From positions 1 through 64,000 of the forward strand of contig JAKAWR010000008.1 in NCBI GenBank assembly GCA_021816935.1: a stretch of 64,000 nucleotides of DNA, written 5' to 3'. Below, piece after piece: positions 53,750 through 61,778 of the stretch. The stretch is from Actinomycetes bacterium (GTDB lineage: Bacteria; Actinomycetota; Acidimicrobiia; Acidimicrobiales; JAMCPL01). Each line of letters opens with the position of its first letter. Within the stretch, counting starts at the first letter, position 1. Below the pieces are notes generated by a model. The model made no database searches, was not told the DNA's origin, and worked only from the letters and a program-made list of their open reading frames with translations. Position numbers and translations under genes: made by a program.

Positions 53750-54903
53750 GCGCGTGGGTCATCCCGCCTGAGCTGGACGGCGAACGGGTCGACCGAGTGC
53801 TGTGCGTATTGGCGGGAGTTTCGCGGAGAGAGGCTGCCCAGCTAGTAGAGATAGGGCAGGTTCTCGTTGGAGGTTCCGTCGCCGGAGCGAAGAGCATGGC
53901 AGTCCGGGAGGGGGAGACGGTCGAATGCGCGGTGCAGCTTGCTGGTGATCGTGGTCCCCACGCGGACCCGGGGGTCGGGTTCCGGACCGTGTACCAGGAC
54001 GAGATCCTTGCGGTGGTGGACAAGCCGGCCGGTGTGGTGGTACACAGGGGAGCGGGCTGGAAGTCGGCGACGTTGGTGGACGGGCTGTTGGCGCGTTTTC
54101 CCGGGCTGGAGGAGCTGTGGCGGCAGGGCGCGCTCGACCCCGTTCGTCCCGGCATCGTGCATCGCCTGGACCGGGAGACCTCCGGCCTGATGGTCGTAGG
54201 TCTCACCCCTGAGGCCGTTGACTGCCTGAGTGATCAGATCAGGCGGCGCGAGGTGAAGCGATCCTACCTGGCGCTGGTTGCCGGTATCCTGACAGAGGAC
54301 GAGGGCGTCGTGGAAGCTCCCGTGGGACGGCTCAAAGGCCGGCGGCGGGACATGGGCGTCCTAGCGTCGGGACGTCCCGCTGTGACCCGGTACGAGGTCC
54401 TGCAGCGGCTGGGTGCGGGGCTGGACAGGTTCGATGCTGGGCTGACGCTGCTGGAGGTACACCTGGAGACGGGGCGGACCCACCAGATCCGGGTCCATAC
54501 CTCGGCAATCGGGCATCCGGTAGCCGGAGATGTGCGTTACGGTGGGCCGACCTTCGAGGCTGCAGGTCTCCGAACCGACGCCGTAGCCGCCGGAACCGTA
54601 GGGTCTGCGGGAGGGCCGGGGTTCGGCGGGCAGCCTGCGCCGGTGGCGAGGATTTTCCTACATGCACACCGGCTGTCGCTCGCGCATCCCGTCACGGGGG
54701 AAGTGATGGAGTGGGGCTCGCCGCTGCCCCCCGAACTGGCCGGAGCGCTGGCAGCTGCCGGGGCGGCACTTGCCGGAGGTCACCAGCCGGGCGGCGGATC
54801 CGGGAGCCAGGAGAGGCCGAGCAACGAGTCGCCATTTTCGCGGTCGACTGCGGTGAAAACTTCCCATTCGGCGGGATCCACCTCGACAACCATCCGCGGG
54901 TAG
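53746..54903 (+). CDS. rluD: RluA/RluD-family 23S rRNA pseudouridine synthase
   Basis: The protein has 385 residues. An N-terminal S4 RNA-binding domain (LDGERVDRVLCVLAGVSRREA) is followed by the synthase core: VVDKPAGVVVHRGAG, GIVHRLDRETSGLMVVG (HRLDxxTSG, catalytic Asp), KRSYLALVAG and LETGRTHQIRVH. TTG 53746 overlaps the lspA stop (TTGA), as in the common lspA-rluD pair. The last 40 or so codons are low complexity and lie antisense to the end of the neighbouring minus-strand gene (124-base overlap). Confidence 0.93.
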   Translation: MSAWVIPPELDGERVDRVLCVLAGVSRREAAQLVEIGQVLVGGSVAGAKSMAVREGETVECAVQLAGDRGPHADPGVGFRTVYQDEILAVVDKPAGVVVHRGAGWKSATLVDGLLARFPGLEELWRQGALDPVRPGIVHRLDRETSGLMVVGLTPEAVDCLSDQIRRREVKRSYLALVAGILTEDEGVVEAPVGRLKGRRRDMGVLASGRPAVTRYEVLQRLGAGLDRFDAGLTLLEVHLETGRTHQIRVHTSAIGHPVAGDVRYGGPTFEAAGLRTDAVAAGTVGSAGGPGFGGQPAPVARIFLHAHRLSLAHPVTGEVMEWGSPLPPELAGALAAAGAALAGGHQPGGGSGSQERPSNESPFSRSTAVKTSHSAGSTSTTIRG

Positions 54904-55727
54904 CCGATGGGATGGCCGCTTCCACGGCACACGAAGTTGAGCGGGTCGAAGTCGACGACGCCGTAGCAGGCGGCGATCACCCTGCCCACTTCCTGCTGAA
55001 AGTCGCTCGGGGCCACTCCGGGACGCGGTACCACGCCGGGATTGGCGGTCATGACCCGGAAGCTCGCGGGATGGGCCATCCTGCCCGCGGCGAGGAGACG
55101 TCCGTGGCGTAGGGGCCCGAGACCTTCGAAACCCTCGGTGAGAGCTCTACGCTCGAGAGCGTAGAACAGGCCCCGGCGCCGGCTGCGCGCTTCCACGCAG
55201 CAGAGGCCAGCGAGGCCCACCTGCTGATCTGCAAGGCCCGGCAGATCCAGGCTACGGGTTTCGCCGAGAGCGAAACCGACGAGGCGTCGGTTCCCGGTGA
55301 GTTGGTCGTCGCGGGAGGCCGGTTGGCACTGTCCGGTTGCCAGCTGGACCTCGCCAGAGGTGACCTGGCCCGGCGCCGTAAGCGGTTGAGGGCCCGCGGC
55401 GGCGGGGCGTGAGTCCTCCGATCCAGCGACTTGCGTAGCAAGCCCGGTGATGGCAGGCTCCGGTGGGGCCTCCACGAGGGACACCGCTTCCCTTGGCAGG
55501 GCCACGGGGTCGTCGGCAAGGGCCTCGCCGCGTTCCAAGTCGCGATCGTCGCTGACCTCGTTGTCAGCTCCGCCGACGCGGGCGAGGGCTACGTAGCGTA
55601 AGTGGGCGATCGATTTGTCAAGATACTCGTGGTCGGCGCTGGCGTAGGTGGCGTCGAAGATCTCATGGATTGCGATGCGCTCGGCTTCTGAGAGCTCGGC
55701 CGTAGGGATTACGGTGATCTCGGACAC
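54780..55727 (-). CDS. Acetyltransferase-like protein with repeat-free linker
   Basis: The protein has 315 residues. Its N-terminus (ITVIPTAELSEAERIAIHEIFDATYA) and a later VGLAGLCCVEARSRRRGLFYALERRAL, with the R-x-x-R-G acetyl-CoA loop, suggest a GNAT fold split by a hydrophilic insert of about 90 residues. The C-terminal part (FVCRGSGHPIGYPRMVVEVDP) is not assigned. GTG 55727 was chosen: TACAAT lies 7 bases upstream, the leaderless spacing seen elsewhere here. Its 3' end overlaps rluD in antisense. Substrate unknown. Confidence 0.5.
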   Translation of the reverse strand: MSEITVIPTAELSEAERIAIHEIFDATYASADHEYLDKSIAHLRYVALARVGGADNEVSDDRDLERGEALADDPVALPREAVSLVEAPPEPAITGLATQVAGSEDSRPAAAGPQPLTAPGQVTSGEVQLATGQCQPASRDDQLTGNRRLVGFALGETRSLDLPGLADQQVGLAGLCCVEARSRRRGLFYALERRALTEGFEGLGPLRHGRLLAAGRMAHPASFRVMTANPGVVPRPGVAPSDFQQEVGRVIAACYGVVDFDPLNFVCRGSGHPIGYPRMVVEVDPAEWEVFTAVDRENGDSLLGLSWLPDPPPGW

Positions 55728-55734
55728 TGCTCCC

Positions 55735-55785
55735 ATTGTACGAGGCCGTCGACGTGATTTGCGTGATCAGGGCGGTCGACGTGAT
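55735..55785 (-). promoter_or_regulatory. Promoter with paired 11-bp operator-like direct repeats
   Basis: The -10 box TACAAT (55740-55735, minus strand) is preceded by two identical 11-mers ATCACGTCGAC at 55748-55758 and 55775-55785, 27 bases apart. They straddle the place where the -35 element would be, so a regulator bound there would affect the acetyltransferase-like gene. Confidence 0.4.
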
Positions 55786-55839
55786 AGCAGATGTCGTGGG
55801 TTGCGATGCCGCCAGCTTCTACCGATGGTGGAGCGAATG

Positions 55840-58626
55840 TCAGGCTGTCCACGGATCGGGGAGGTCGGCGCGGACTCCGAGGCTTGATACCGCCTCGGCG
55901 ACCTCTTTCGGGCTGCCCTTCCCCTCGGCGCTCAAGGCAGCGAGAGCGGCTATGACGATGTGTGCCGCATCGACCTCGAAAAAGCTCCTCAGGGCCTCTC
56001 TGGTATCGGACCTCCCGAATCCGTCGGTGCCGAGTGAGACGAACGGCCTGGACACGAAGCGTGCGATCTGATCGGGTACCGCTCGGATGTAATCGGTGAC
56101 GGCTATCACCGGCCCGGAGCCGGACCGGAGCTGCGTTTCCAGGTGCGGCTGCGCCCGCGGCTCGTCCGGCCTCAACATGTTGTGCCGCTCGCACGACAGC
56201 GCGTCTGTCCTCAGTGACGTGTATGACGTAACCGAGAAAAGGTCCGAGGCAACTCCCCAGCCTTCGGCGAGCATCTCTCTCGCCTTTGCCACCTCCTGCC
56301 AGAGCGGCCCGGAGAAGAGGAGGGTCAGAGACCGGCCGATGCTGCTCCCCGAGCCGGACCCGCTCCTCAGTCCATTGCCACCTGTGGAGATCGGCACCGG
56401 AGCAAAGCGGTACATGCCCTTGACGATGCCGTCCTCGACGGCGTTCCTCTCCTGGCGGGCCTCGGCCGGGCCGAGTGCTGCAAGGGCCGGAATCTCGTTG
56501 ATGGAGGGCATCGGGTAGTTCTCGTTGTACAGCGTGATGTAGAAGAAGCGGTCCTCGACGCCTCCCCCGAGGATCTTGGCTGCGGCTTCACGCATGATCA
56601 CTGCGAGTTCGTAGGAGAAGGCCGGGTCGTATACCCGGCAGGCGGGGTTGACCGAAGCCAGGAGCGGGGAGTGGCCGTCGGCGTGCTGGAGGCCCTCTCC
56701 CTGGAGCGTGGTGCGCCCGGCGGTGCAGCCAGCGAGGACCCCCCTTGCCCGGACGTCTCCCAGAAGCCAGGCCAGGTCGCCGAAGCGTTGGAAGCCGAAC
56801 ATCGAATAGAAGAGGTACACCGGAAGCATGGGCCTGGCCCACGTTGCATACGCCGTAGCCAAGGCTGCGAACGATGCCGCGGCGCCGGATTCGGTGATCC
56901 CCTCTTCGAGGATCTGCCCCGATTGGGACTCGGCATAGGAAAGGGCGAGGCCGGCGTCCACCGGCGTGTAGCGTTGCCCGGCCGGAGAGTAGATGCTTAC
57001 AGCCGAGATGAGCGGTTCGAGCCCGAACGTCCTGGCTTCATCCGGTACCACCGGCACGACGAGCGGTCCGGCTGCAGGATCCTTGACGAGGTTGCGCAGG
57101 AGCCTGCTGAACGCCATCGTCGTCGAGACAGCCTGGTTGCCCGAGCCGTTCATAAGGTCGTCGAACGGACTGGCAGACGGTTCCCTCGCTGCGACGGGTT
57201 GCACGGTGCGCTGCGGTACCGATCCCGACCGGGCGGCGATCCGGGACATAAGGTAGTCATACAGAGGAGAGCCGGGAGCGGGACGTATGTAAGGCGGTAG
57301 ATCGGAGTCCAGATCCTCGTCAGCGATCTCGCTTTCCAGATGGATCCGGTTGCGGAAGGCGATGAGCTGGTCGCGGGTCATTTTCTTGATCTGGTGCGTC
57401 GCGTTGCGGGCCTCTATCGCAGGCCCGAGGGTCCAACCCTTTACCGTCTTGGCGAGGATGGCGGTGGGCTGGTTTATCTCTTCGGTGGCGAGGCGGTAGG
57501 CAGCGTAGAGTTTCCGGTAGTCGTGCCCGCCCCTGGGAAGTGCCTGTAGGTCGGCATCGGATAGGTTCTCCACGAGCTTGCGCAGCCGCGGGTCCGGCCC
57601 GAAGAAATGCTCACGGATATAAGCACCGGACTGTGTTGTGTAATTCTGGAAATCCCCGTCGGGAGTGCTGTTCATCTTGTCGAGCAGCACGCCGTCCACG
57701 TCGCGGGCGAGCAGATCGTCCCAGCGCGTGCCCCATATGACCTTGATCACGTTCCAGCCGGCGCCTTTGAAAAGGGCTTCGAGCTCCTGGATGATCTTTC
57801 CGTTGCCGCGGACCGGCCCATCGAGGCGCTGGAGGTTGCAGTTGACTACGAAGGTGAGGTTGGCCAGGTGCTCCCGGCCCGCCAGACCGAGGGCTGCGAT
57901 CGACTCAGGCTCGTCCATCTCGCCGTCGCCCACGAACGCCCAGACCCGCGACCGGCTCGTATCGACCAGGTGGCGGTGCAGGAGGTACCTGTTGATATGA
58001 GCCTGGTGGACAGCGAAGAGGGGGCCGAGGCCCATGGACACGGTCGGGAACTCCCAGAACCCGGGCATCAGGCGGGGATGAGGGTAGCTTGGCAGCCCAC
58101 CGCCTCCCACTTCGCACCGGAAGCGGTCGAGCTGTTCCTCGGTGAGCCGGCCCTCGACGAATGCCCGGGCGTAAATGCCGGGAGCGGCGTGCCCCTGGAA
58201 GAAAACCTGGTCACCGACGTCTCCGCCCGATCTGCCCCTGAAAAAGTGGTTGAACCCCACCTCGTAGAGCGATGCGGAGCTTGCATATGTGGAGAGATGG
58301 CCACCGAGCCCCTCGTGGCGGGTGTTCGCCCGCACGACCATTGCGGCTGCGTTCCAACGCACGTACCGGCGGATGAGGCGCTCCATGTCCTCGTCTCCGG
58401 GGAACCACGGCTCCTGATCCTTCGGAATGGTGTTGACGTAGGGCGTCGACACCATCGAGGGGAAGTCCACCTGGCATGCACGGGCCCGCTCCAGCAATCT
58501 CATGAGTAAGAATCTGGCCCTGTTGCGCCCCTTCGCGTCCAGTACAGAGTCGAAGGAGTCGAGCCACTCTTCGGTCTCGACCGGGTCCATGTCCGGTAGC
58601 TGATGCGAAACTCCGTCAAACAACAT
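55840..58626 (-). CDS. aceE: Pyruvate dehydrogenase E1 component, homodimeric (AceE)
   Basis: AceE decarboxylates pyruvate with thiamine diphosphate and passes the acetyl group to E2. The 928-residue protein has ANTRHEGLGGHLSTYASSA, the ThDP motif WAFVGDGEMDEPES, VVNCNLQRLDGPVRGNGKI, and the C-terminal VTDYIRAVPDQIARFV and SLGTDGFGRSDTREALRSFF. Homodimeric E1 is usual in actinobacteria and proteobacteria. ATG 58626 gives a normal N-terminus; the 32-codon upstream extension is Arg/Pro-rich shadow. TAGAAT lies 10 bases before the start, so the leader is very short or absent. No E2 or E3 gene is adjacent. Confidence 0.95.
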   Translation of the reverse strand: MLFDGVSHQLPDMDPVETEEWLDSFDSVLDAKGRNRARFLLMRLLERARACQVDFPSMVSTPYVNTIPKDQEPWFPGDEDMERLIRRYVRWNAAAMVVRANTRHEGLGGHLSTYASSASLYEVGFNHFFRGRSGGDVGDQVFFQGHAAPGIYARAFVEGRLTEEQLDRFRCEVGGGGLPSYPHPRLMPGFWEFPTVSMGLGPLFAVHQAHINRYLLHRHLVDTSRSRVWAFVGDGEMDEPESIAALGLAGREHLANLTFVVNCNLQRLDGPVRGNGKIIQELEALFKGAGWNVIKVIWGTRWDDLLARDVDGVLLDKMNSTPDGDFQNYTTQSGAYIREHFFGPDPRLRKLVENLSDADLQALPRGGHDYRKLYAAYRLATEEINQPTAILAKTVKGWTLGPAIEARNATHQIKKMTRDQLIAFRNRIHLESEIADEDLDSDLPPYIRPAPGSPLYDYLMSRIAARSGSVPQRTVQPVAAREPSASPFDDLMNGSGNQAVSTTMAFSRLLRNLVKDPAAGPLVVPVVPDEARTFGLEPLISAVSIYSPAGQRYTPVDAGLALSYAESQSGQILEEGITESGAAASFAALATAYATWARPMLPVYLFYSMFGFQRFGDLAWLLGDVRARGVLAGCTAGRTTLQGEGLQHADGHSPLLASVNPACRVYDPAFSYELAVIMREAAAKILGGGVEDRFFYITLYNENYPMPSINEIPALAALGPAEARQERNAVEDGIVKGMYRFAPVPISTGGNGLRSGSGSGSSIGRSLTLLFSGPLWQEVAKAREMLAEGWGVASDLFSVTSYTSLRTDALSCERHNMLRPDEPRAQPHLETQLRSGSGPVIAVTDYIRAVPDQIARFVSRPFVSLGTDGFGRSDTREALRSFFEVDAAHIVIAALAALSAEGKGSPKEVAEAVSSLGVRADLPDPWTA

Positions 58627-58822
58627 GCCGGTAGCAATTCTATTCGATCGCCGTGGCCGCCATCCTCGGGGCCCCGGCTGCGGCCCGGGTGACCGGACGA
58701 CCGGGCGGTCGGGCCGGGACATCGGGTCGGGCCGACGCGTGGGCGTGGTACGATACTTTTGATGATCGCTGGTTACATTTTGTTGCCTGGCCGCACGCGG
58801 GCGCGCAGGGACTGAGCCCGTG

Positions 58823-59374
58823 ATGCCCGCTCAGAGCGGTGGCGGGGAACACGAGGTCGTCTCCGGGGATGCGGTGCAGGAGGTCTCGGTCTACACGGAT
58901 GGTTCCTGCATGGGGAACCCGGGGCCGGGCGGCTGGGCGTGGGCTGCTGAGGTAGGTCTTTATACCAGCGGTGCGGAGGCGTCGACAACCAACCAGCGTA
59001 TGGAGGTGACTGCCGCTCTGGAGGCCGTGCAGTGGCTGGTCGACGGGGGAATTGCCGAGATCGGCCATGGCGTGCCGGGAGGCAGTCATGGCGGCGCCGT
59101 GACGGTCGTCAGCGATTCGAACTACCTCGTGAACTGCTTCCGGCAGCGCTGGTGGGAGGGCTGGATGAGGCGGGGATGGAAGAACTCACGGGGCGACCGG
59201 GTTGCCAACAGGGACCTGTGGGAGCCCCTGCTCCATCTCGTCCTGGATGGGCCTCTGGCGGTACATTTCGTGTGGGTTCGCGGGCATTCGGGCCACCCGA
59301 TGAACGAACTCGTAAACGATCTCGCTCAGGAGGCGGCGAGGAGTCAGAGGGGATCAAGCACCCGGGGACAGTAG
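58823..59374 (+). CDS. rnhA: Ribonuclease HI
   Basis: RNase HI removes RNA from RNA-DNA hybrids. The 183-residue protein has the catalytic acidic residues in VYTDGSCMGNPGPGGWA, NQRMEVTAALEAVQ, VVSDSNYLVNCF and VRGHSGHPMNELVNDLAQEAA. An insert of about 15 residues (GHGVPGGSHGGA) precedes the third acidic residue. ATG 58823 was chosen over GTG 58820. It is divergent from aceE across about 200 bases, which include a TACGAT box near 58749. Confidence 0.93.
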   Translation: MPAQSGGGEHEVVSGDAVQEVSVYTDGSCMGNPGPGGWAWAAEVGLYTSGAEASTTNQRMEVTAALEAVQWLVDGGIAEIGHGVPGGSHGGAVTVVSDSNYLVNCFRQRWWEGWMRRGWKNSRGDRVANRDLWEPLLHLVLDGPLAVHFVWVRGHSGHPMNELVNDLAQEAARSQRGSSTRGQ

Positions 59375-59513
59375 CTTGCAGCCGGTGGTGCAGCGGGTAC
59401 GGGCGGGATCGCTCTCCTCGCGGGCAGCGCGCCAGGAGAGCGTCGCCCACCGGCACATGGGGGCCGGCAGCGCAAGTTGCGATTGCCGTGAGGGACGGCA
59501 TAGCATGCCCTCC

Positions 59514-60281
59514 ATGGACGCAAATGGAACATCTGCAATCGTAACCGGCGGCGCATCGGGTCTCGGCGAGGCAACCGTCAGGAAGCTGACGTCTATGGGG
59601 GTGCGCTGCACCGTCTTCGACCGGAACGAGTCGCTTGCCGAGAAATTCGCCTCCGAGATGGGCGGCAAGACCAACTATGTTGCGGGCGACGTGACCAATC
59701 CGGAGGACTGCCAGAAGGCTGTTGACCAGGCGGCGAGCGAGGGAAGCCTGAGGATTGCGGTCAACTGCGCCGGCGTCGGGTGGGCCGGCAGGGTCGTGAA
59801 CCGGGACAACTCGCCGCACGATCTGTCCCCCTTCCAGCTGATCCAGAACATCAACCTGATCGGCACCTTCAACGTTATGACGAAGGCCGCCTCCGCCATT
59901 GCCGCCACCGAGCCGCTGGAGGACGGTGAGCGGGGCGTGATCGTGAATACCGCCTCTGTTGCCGCTTTCGACGGCCAGATCGGCCAGCTTGCCTACTCCG
60001 CTTCGAAGGGCGGCATCGTCGGCATGATGCTGCCGGCCGCAAGAGACCTGTCGGTACTGGGCATCAGGGTGAACACCATCGCCCCTGGGCTTTTCGACAC
60101 GCCGCTGCTCGGTCTGCTGCCTCAGCCCCAGAAGGAGGAGCTGGGCCGCTCGGTCCTCTTCCCGAAGAGGCTCGGCAACCCCGCAGAGTACGGTGAGCTC
60201 GTCGGTTTCCTGGTGTCGTGCAGCTACCTCAATGCGGAGGTTATCCGGCTCGACGGCGGCATAAGGATGCCCCCGAAGTAA
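59514..60281 (+). CDS. Short-chain dehydrogenase/reductase (3-hydroxyacyl-CoA dehydrogenase-like)
   Basis: This is a 255-residue classical SDR. It has AIVTGGASGLGEATVRKL (NAD-binding TGxxxGxG), NCAGVGWAG (NAG motif), NTASVAAFDGQ with the catalytic Ser, YSASKGG (YxxxK) and VNTIAPGLFDTPLL. The sequence most resembles HSD17B10-type 3-hydroxyacyl-CoA dehydrogenases of beta-oxidation; substrate is inferred from family. ATG 59514 is preferred over 59505 because TAGCAT ends 7 bases before it, the leaderless spacing; 59505 would place that box inside the gene. Confidence 0.88.
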   Translation: MDANGTSAIVTGGASGLGEATVRKLTSMGVRCTVFDRNESLAEKFASEMGGKTNYVAGDVTNPEDCQKAVDQAASEGSLRIAVNCAGVGWAGRVVNRDNSPHDLSPFQLIQNINLIGTFNVMTKAASAIAATEPLEDGERGVIVNTASVAAFDGQIGQLAYSASKGGIVGMMLPAARDLSVLGIRVNTIAPGLFDTPLLGLLPQPQKEELGRSVLFPKRLGNPAEYGELVGFLVSCSYLNAEVIRLDGGIRMPPK

Positions 60282-60331
60282 CCTGCTGAACGGCTACATC
60301 CGGCGCCTGCCTGCGGTCTAGTGTGGGAGGC

Positions 60332-61738
60332 ATGAGCCCGAGGAGGCCTGCGAGCCTTTTCGACGGGATGGCCGAGCAGGAGATCAAGTCCAGGGCGCCG
60401 CTGGCCGAGGCGCTCCGTCCGGCTTCTATCGACGACCTGGCCGGACAGCAGCACCTGGTTGGGCCAGGCCGGCCTCTCCGCGTCCTGCTGGAGTCCGATG
60501 CACGGGGCTCAGTGTTGCTCTGGGGGCCCCCTGGGAGCGGCAAGACGACGGTGGCGCGGATCCTGGAGGGATCGACTGCGAGGGCTTTCGTGAGCCTTAC
60601 TGGCGTGGCCTCGGGGGTTCGCGACGTGCGGGAGGCGGTGGATGAAGCGGTGCGCAGGCTCGGCGAGGAAGGTCGCGCAACTATCTTGTTCATAGACGAG
60701 ATCCACCGTTTCAACCGTTCCCAGCAGGATTCGTTGCTCTCCGTGGTGGAACGGGGTGTCCTCGATCTGCTGGTTGCGACCACCGAGAACCCGTACTTCA
60801 GCGTGGTGCCGCCGCTACTCTCACGCATGACCCTTTTCCGTTTCGAACCGTTATCGGCCGAAGACATGACGGAGCTGCTCCGGCGGGGCGCACGCAGGTT
60901 GGGGGTCAGGATATTGGAAGAGGCGCTGGAAGCTCTCGTGGCGGTAGGCGACGGGGACGCGAGGGCAGCGCTGGGGGCCCTGGAGATGGCGGCAGCGCTT
61001 GCCCGTGGCGCGGGAGCCAGCTCAGCGCCAGCTCGGGGCACAGGAGGAGACTCGGCGCTTGCTGGGACGGAGGCCGGGGCGGCAGTGGGCGTCGATGAGG
61101 TGAGGGAGGCTGCCGGTGCCCGGTACGCTCACGGAGGTAGGGATGCTCATTACGACGAGACGAGCGCCTTCATCAAGTCGATCCGGGGTTCAGATCCGGA
61201 CGCTGGTCTGTACTGGCTGGTCAGGATGCTCGATCGGGGGGAGGACCCGAGGTTCATCGCCCGGCGCCTGGTAATACTGGCGAGTGAAGACGTGGGGCTG
61301 GCGGATCCCTCGGCCCTACCGCTTGCCACTGCGGCAGCGCATGCGGTCGAGCTGGTTGGCCTTCCCGAGGCTCAGTTGAACCTGGCGGAGGCGGTGGTCT
61401 ACCTGGCATGTGCTCCGAAGTCCGACAGCGTGACGGCAGCACTATCTAGGGCGAAAGATGACCTGGCCTCGGCTGGTGCCGCCGGTCCGGCGGGGGAGGT
61501 CCCGCCTCACCTGCGCGGGACCGGTTACAAGGGCGCGGCCTCCCTCGGCCACGGAGAGGGCTATGTCTACCCGCATGCCATGAAAGGCGGCGTGGCTGCC
61601 CAGAGCTACCGGTCGCGCGAGTTGGATAATCACCGCTACTACCTGCCGAGCGCCAACGGGGCGGAGCGGGATATGGCGGAGCGGCTGGATAAACTGGAGT
61701 CCGCCAGGCAGGCGCAGGCGCCGTCCAGCCGGGAGTAG
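60332..61738 (+). CDS. rarA: Replication-associated recombination protein RarA (MgsA/WRNIP1 family)
   Basis: RarA is a clamp-loader-like AAA+ ATPase acting at stalled replication forks. The 468-residue protein has LRPASIDDLAGQQHLVG, Walker A GPPGSGKTT near residue 67, DEIHRFNRSQQD as Walker B, ATTENPYFSV (sensor 1), LASEDVGLADP and the C-terminal YPHAMKGGVAAQSYR. An insert of about 45 residues rich in Gly/Ala (GAGASSAPARGTGGDSALAG) lies between the AAA+ and helical domains. ATG 60332 has TAGTGT 7 bases upstream. Confidence 0.94.
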   Translation: MSPRRPASLFDGMAEQEIKSRAPLAEALRPASIDDLAGQQHLVGPGRPLRVLLESDARGSVLLWGPPGSGKTTVARILEGSTARAFVSLTGVASGVRDVREAVDEAVRRLGEEGRATILFIDEIHRFNRSQQDSLLSVVERGVLDLLVATTENPYFSVVPPLLSRMTLFRFEPLSAEDMTELLRRGARRLGVRILEEALEALVAVGDGDARAALGALEMAAALARGAGASSAPARGTGGDSALAGTEAGAAVGVDEVREAAGARYAHGGRDAHYDETSAFIKSIRGSDPDAGLYWLVRMLDRGEDPRFIARRLVILASEDVGLADPSALPLATAAAHAVELVGLPEAQLNLAEAVVYLACAPKSDSVTAALSRAKDDLASAGAAGPAGEVPPHLRGTGYKGAASLGHGEGYVYPHAMKGGVAAQSYRSRELDNHRYYLPSANGAERDMAERLDKLESARQAQAPSSRE

Positions 61739-61778
61739 GCACCGTCCAGCCGGGCGCTGGCACCTTCCGGGAGCGACT

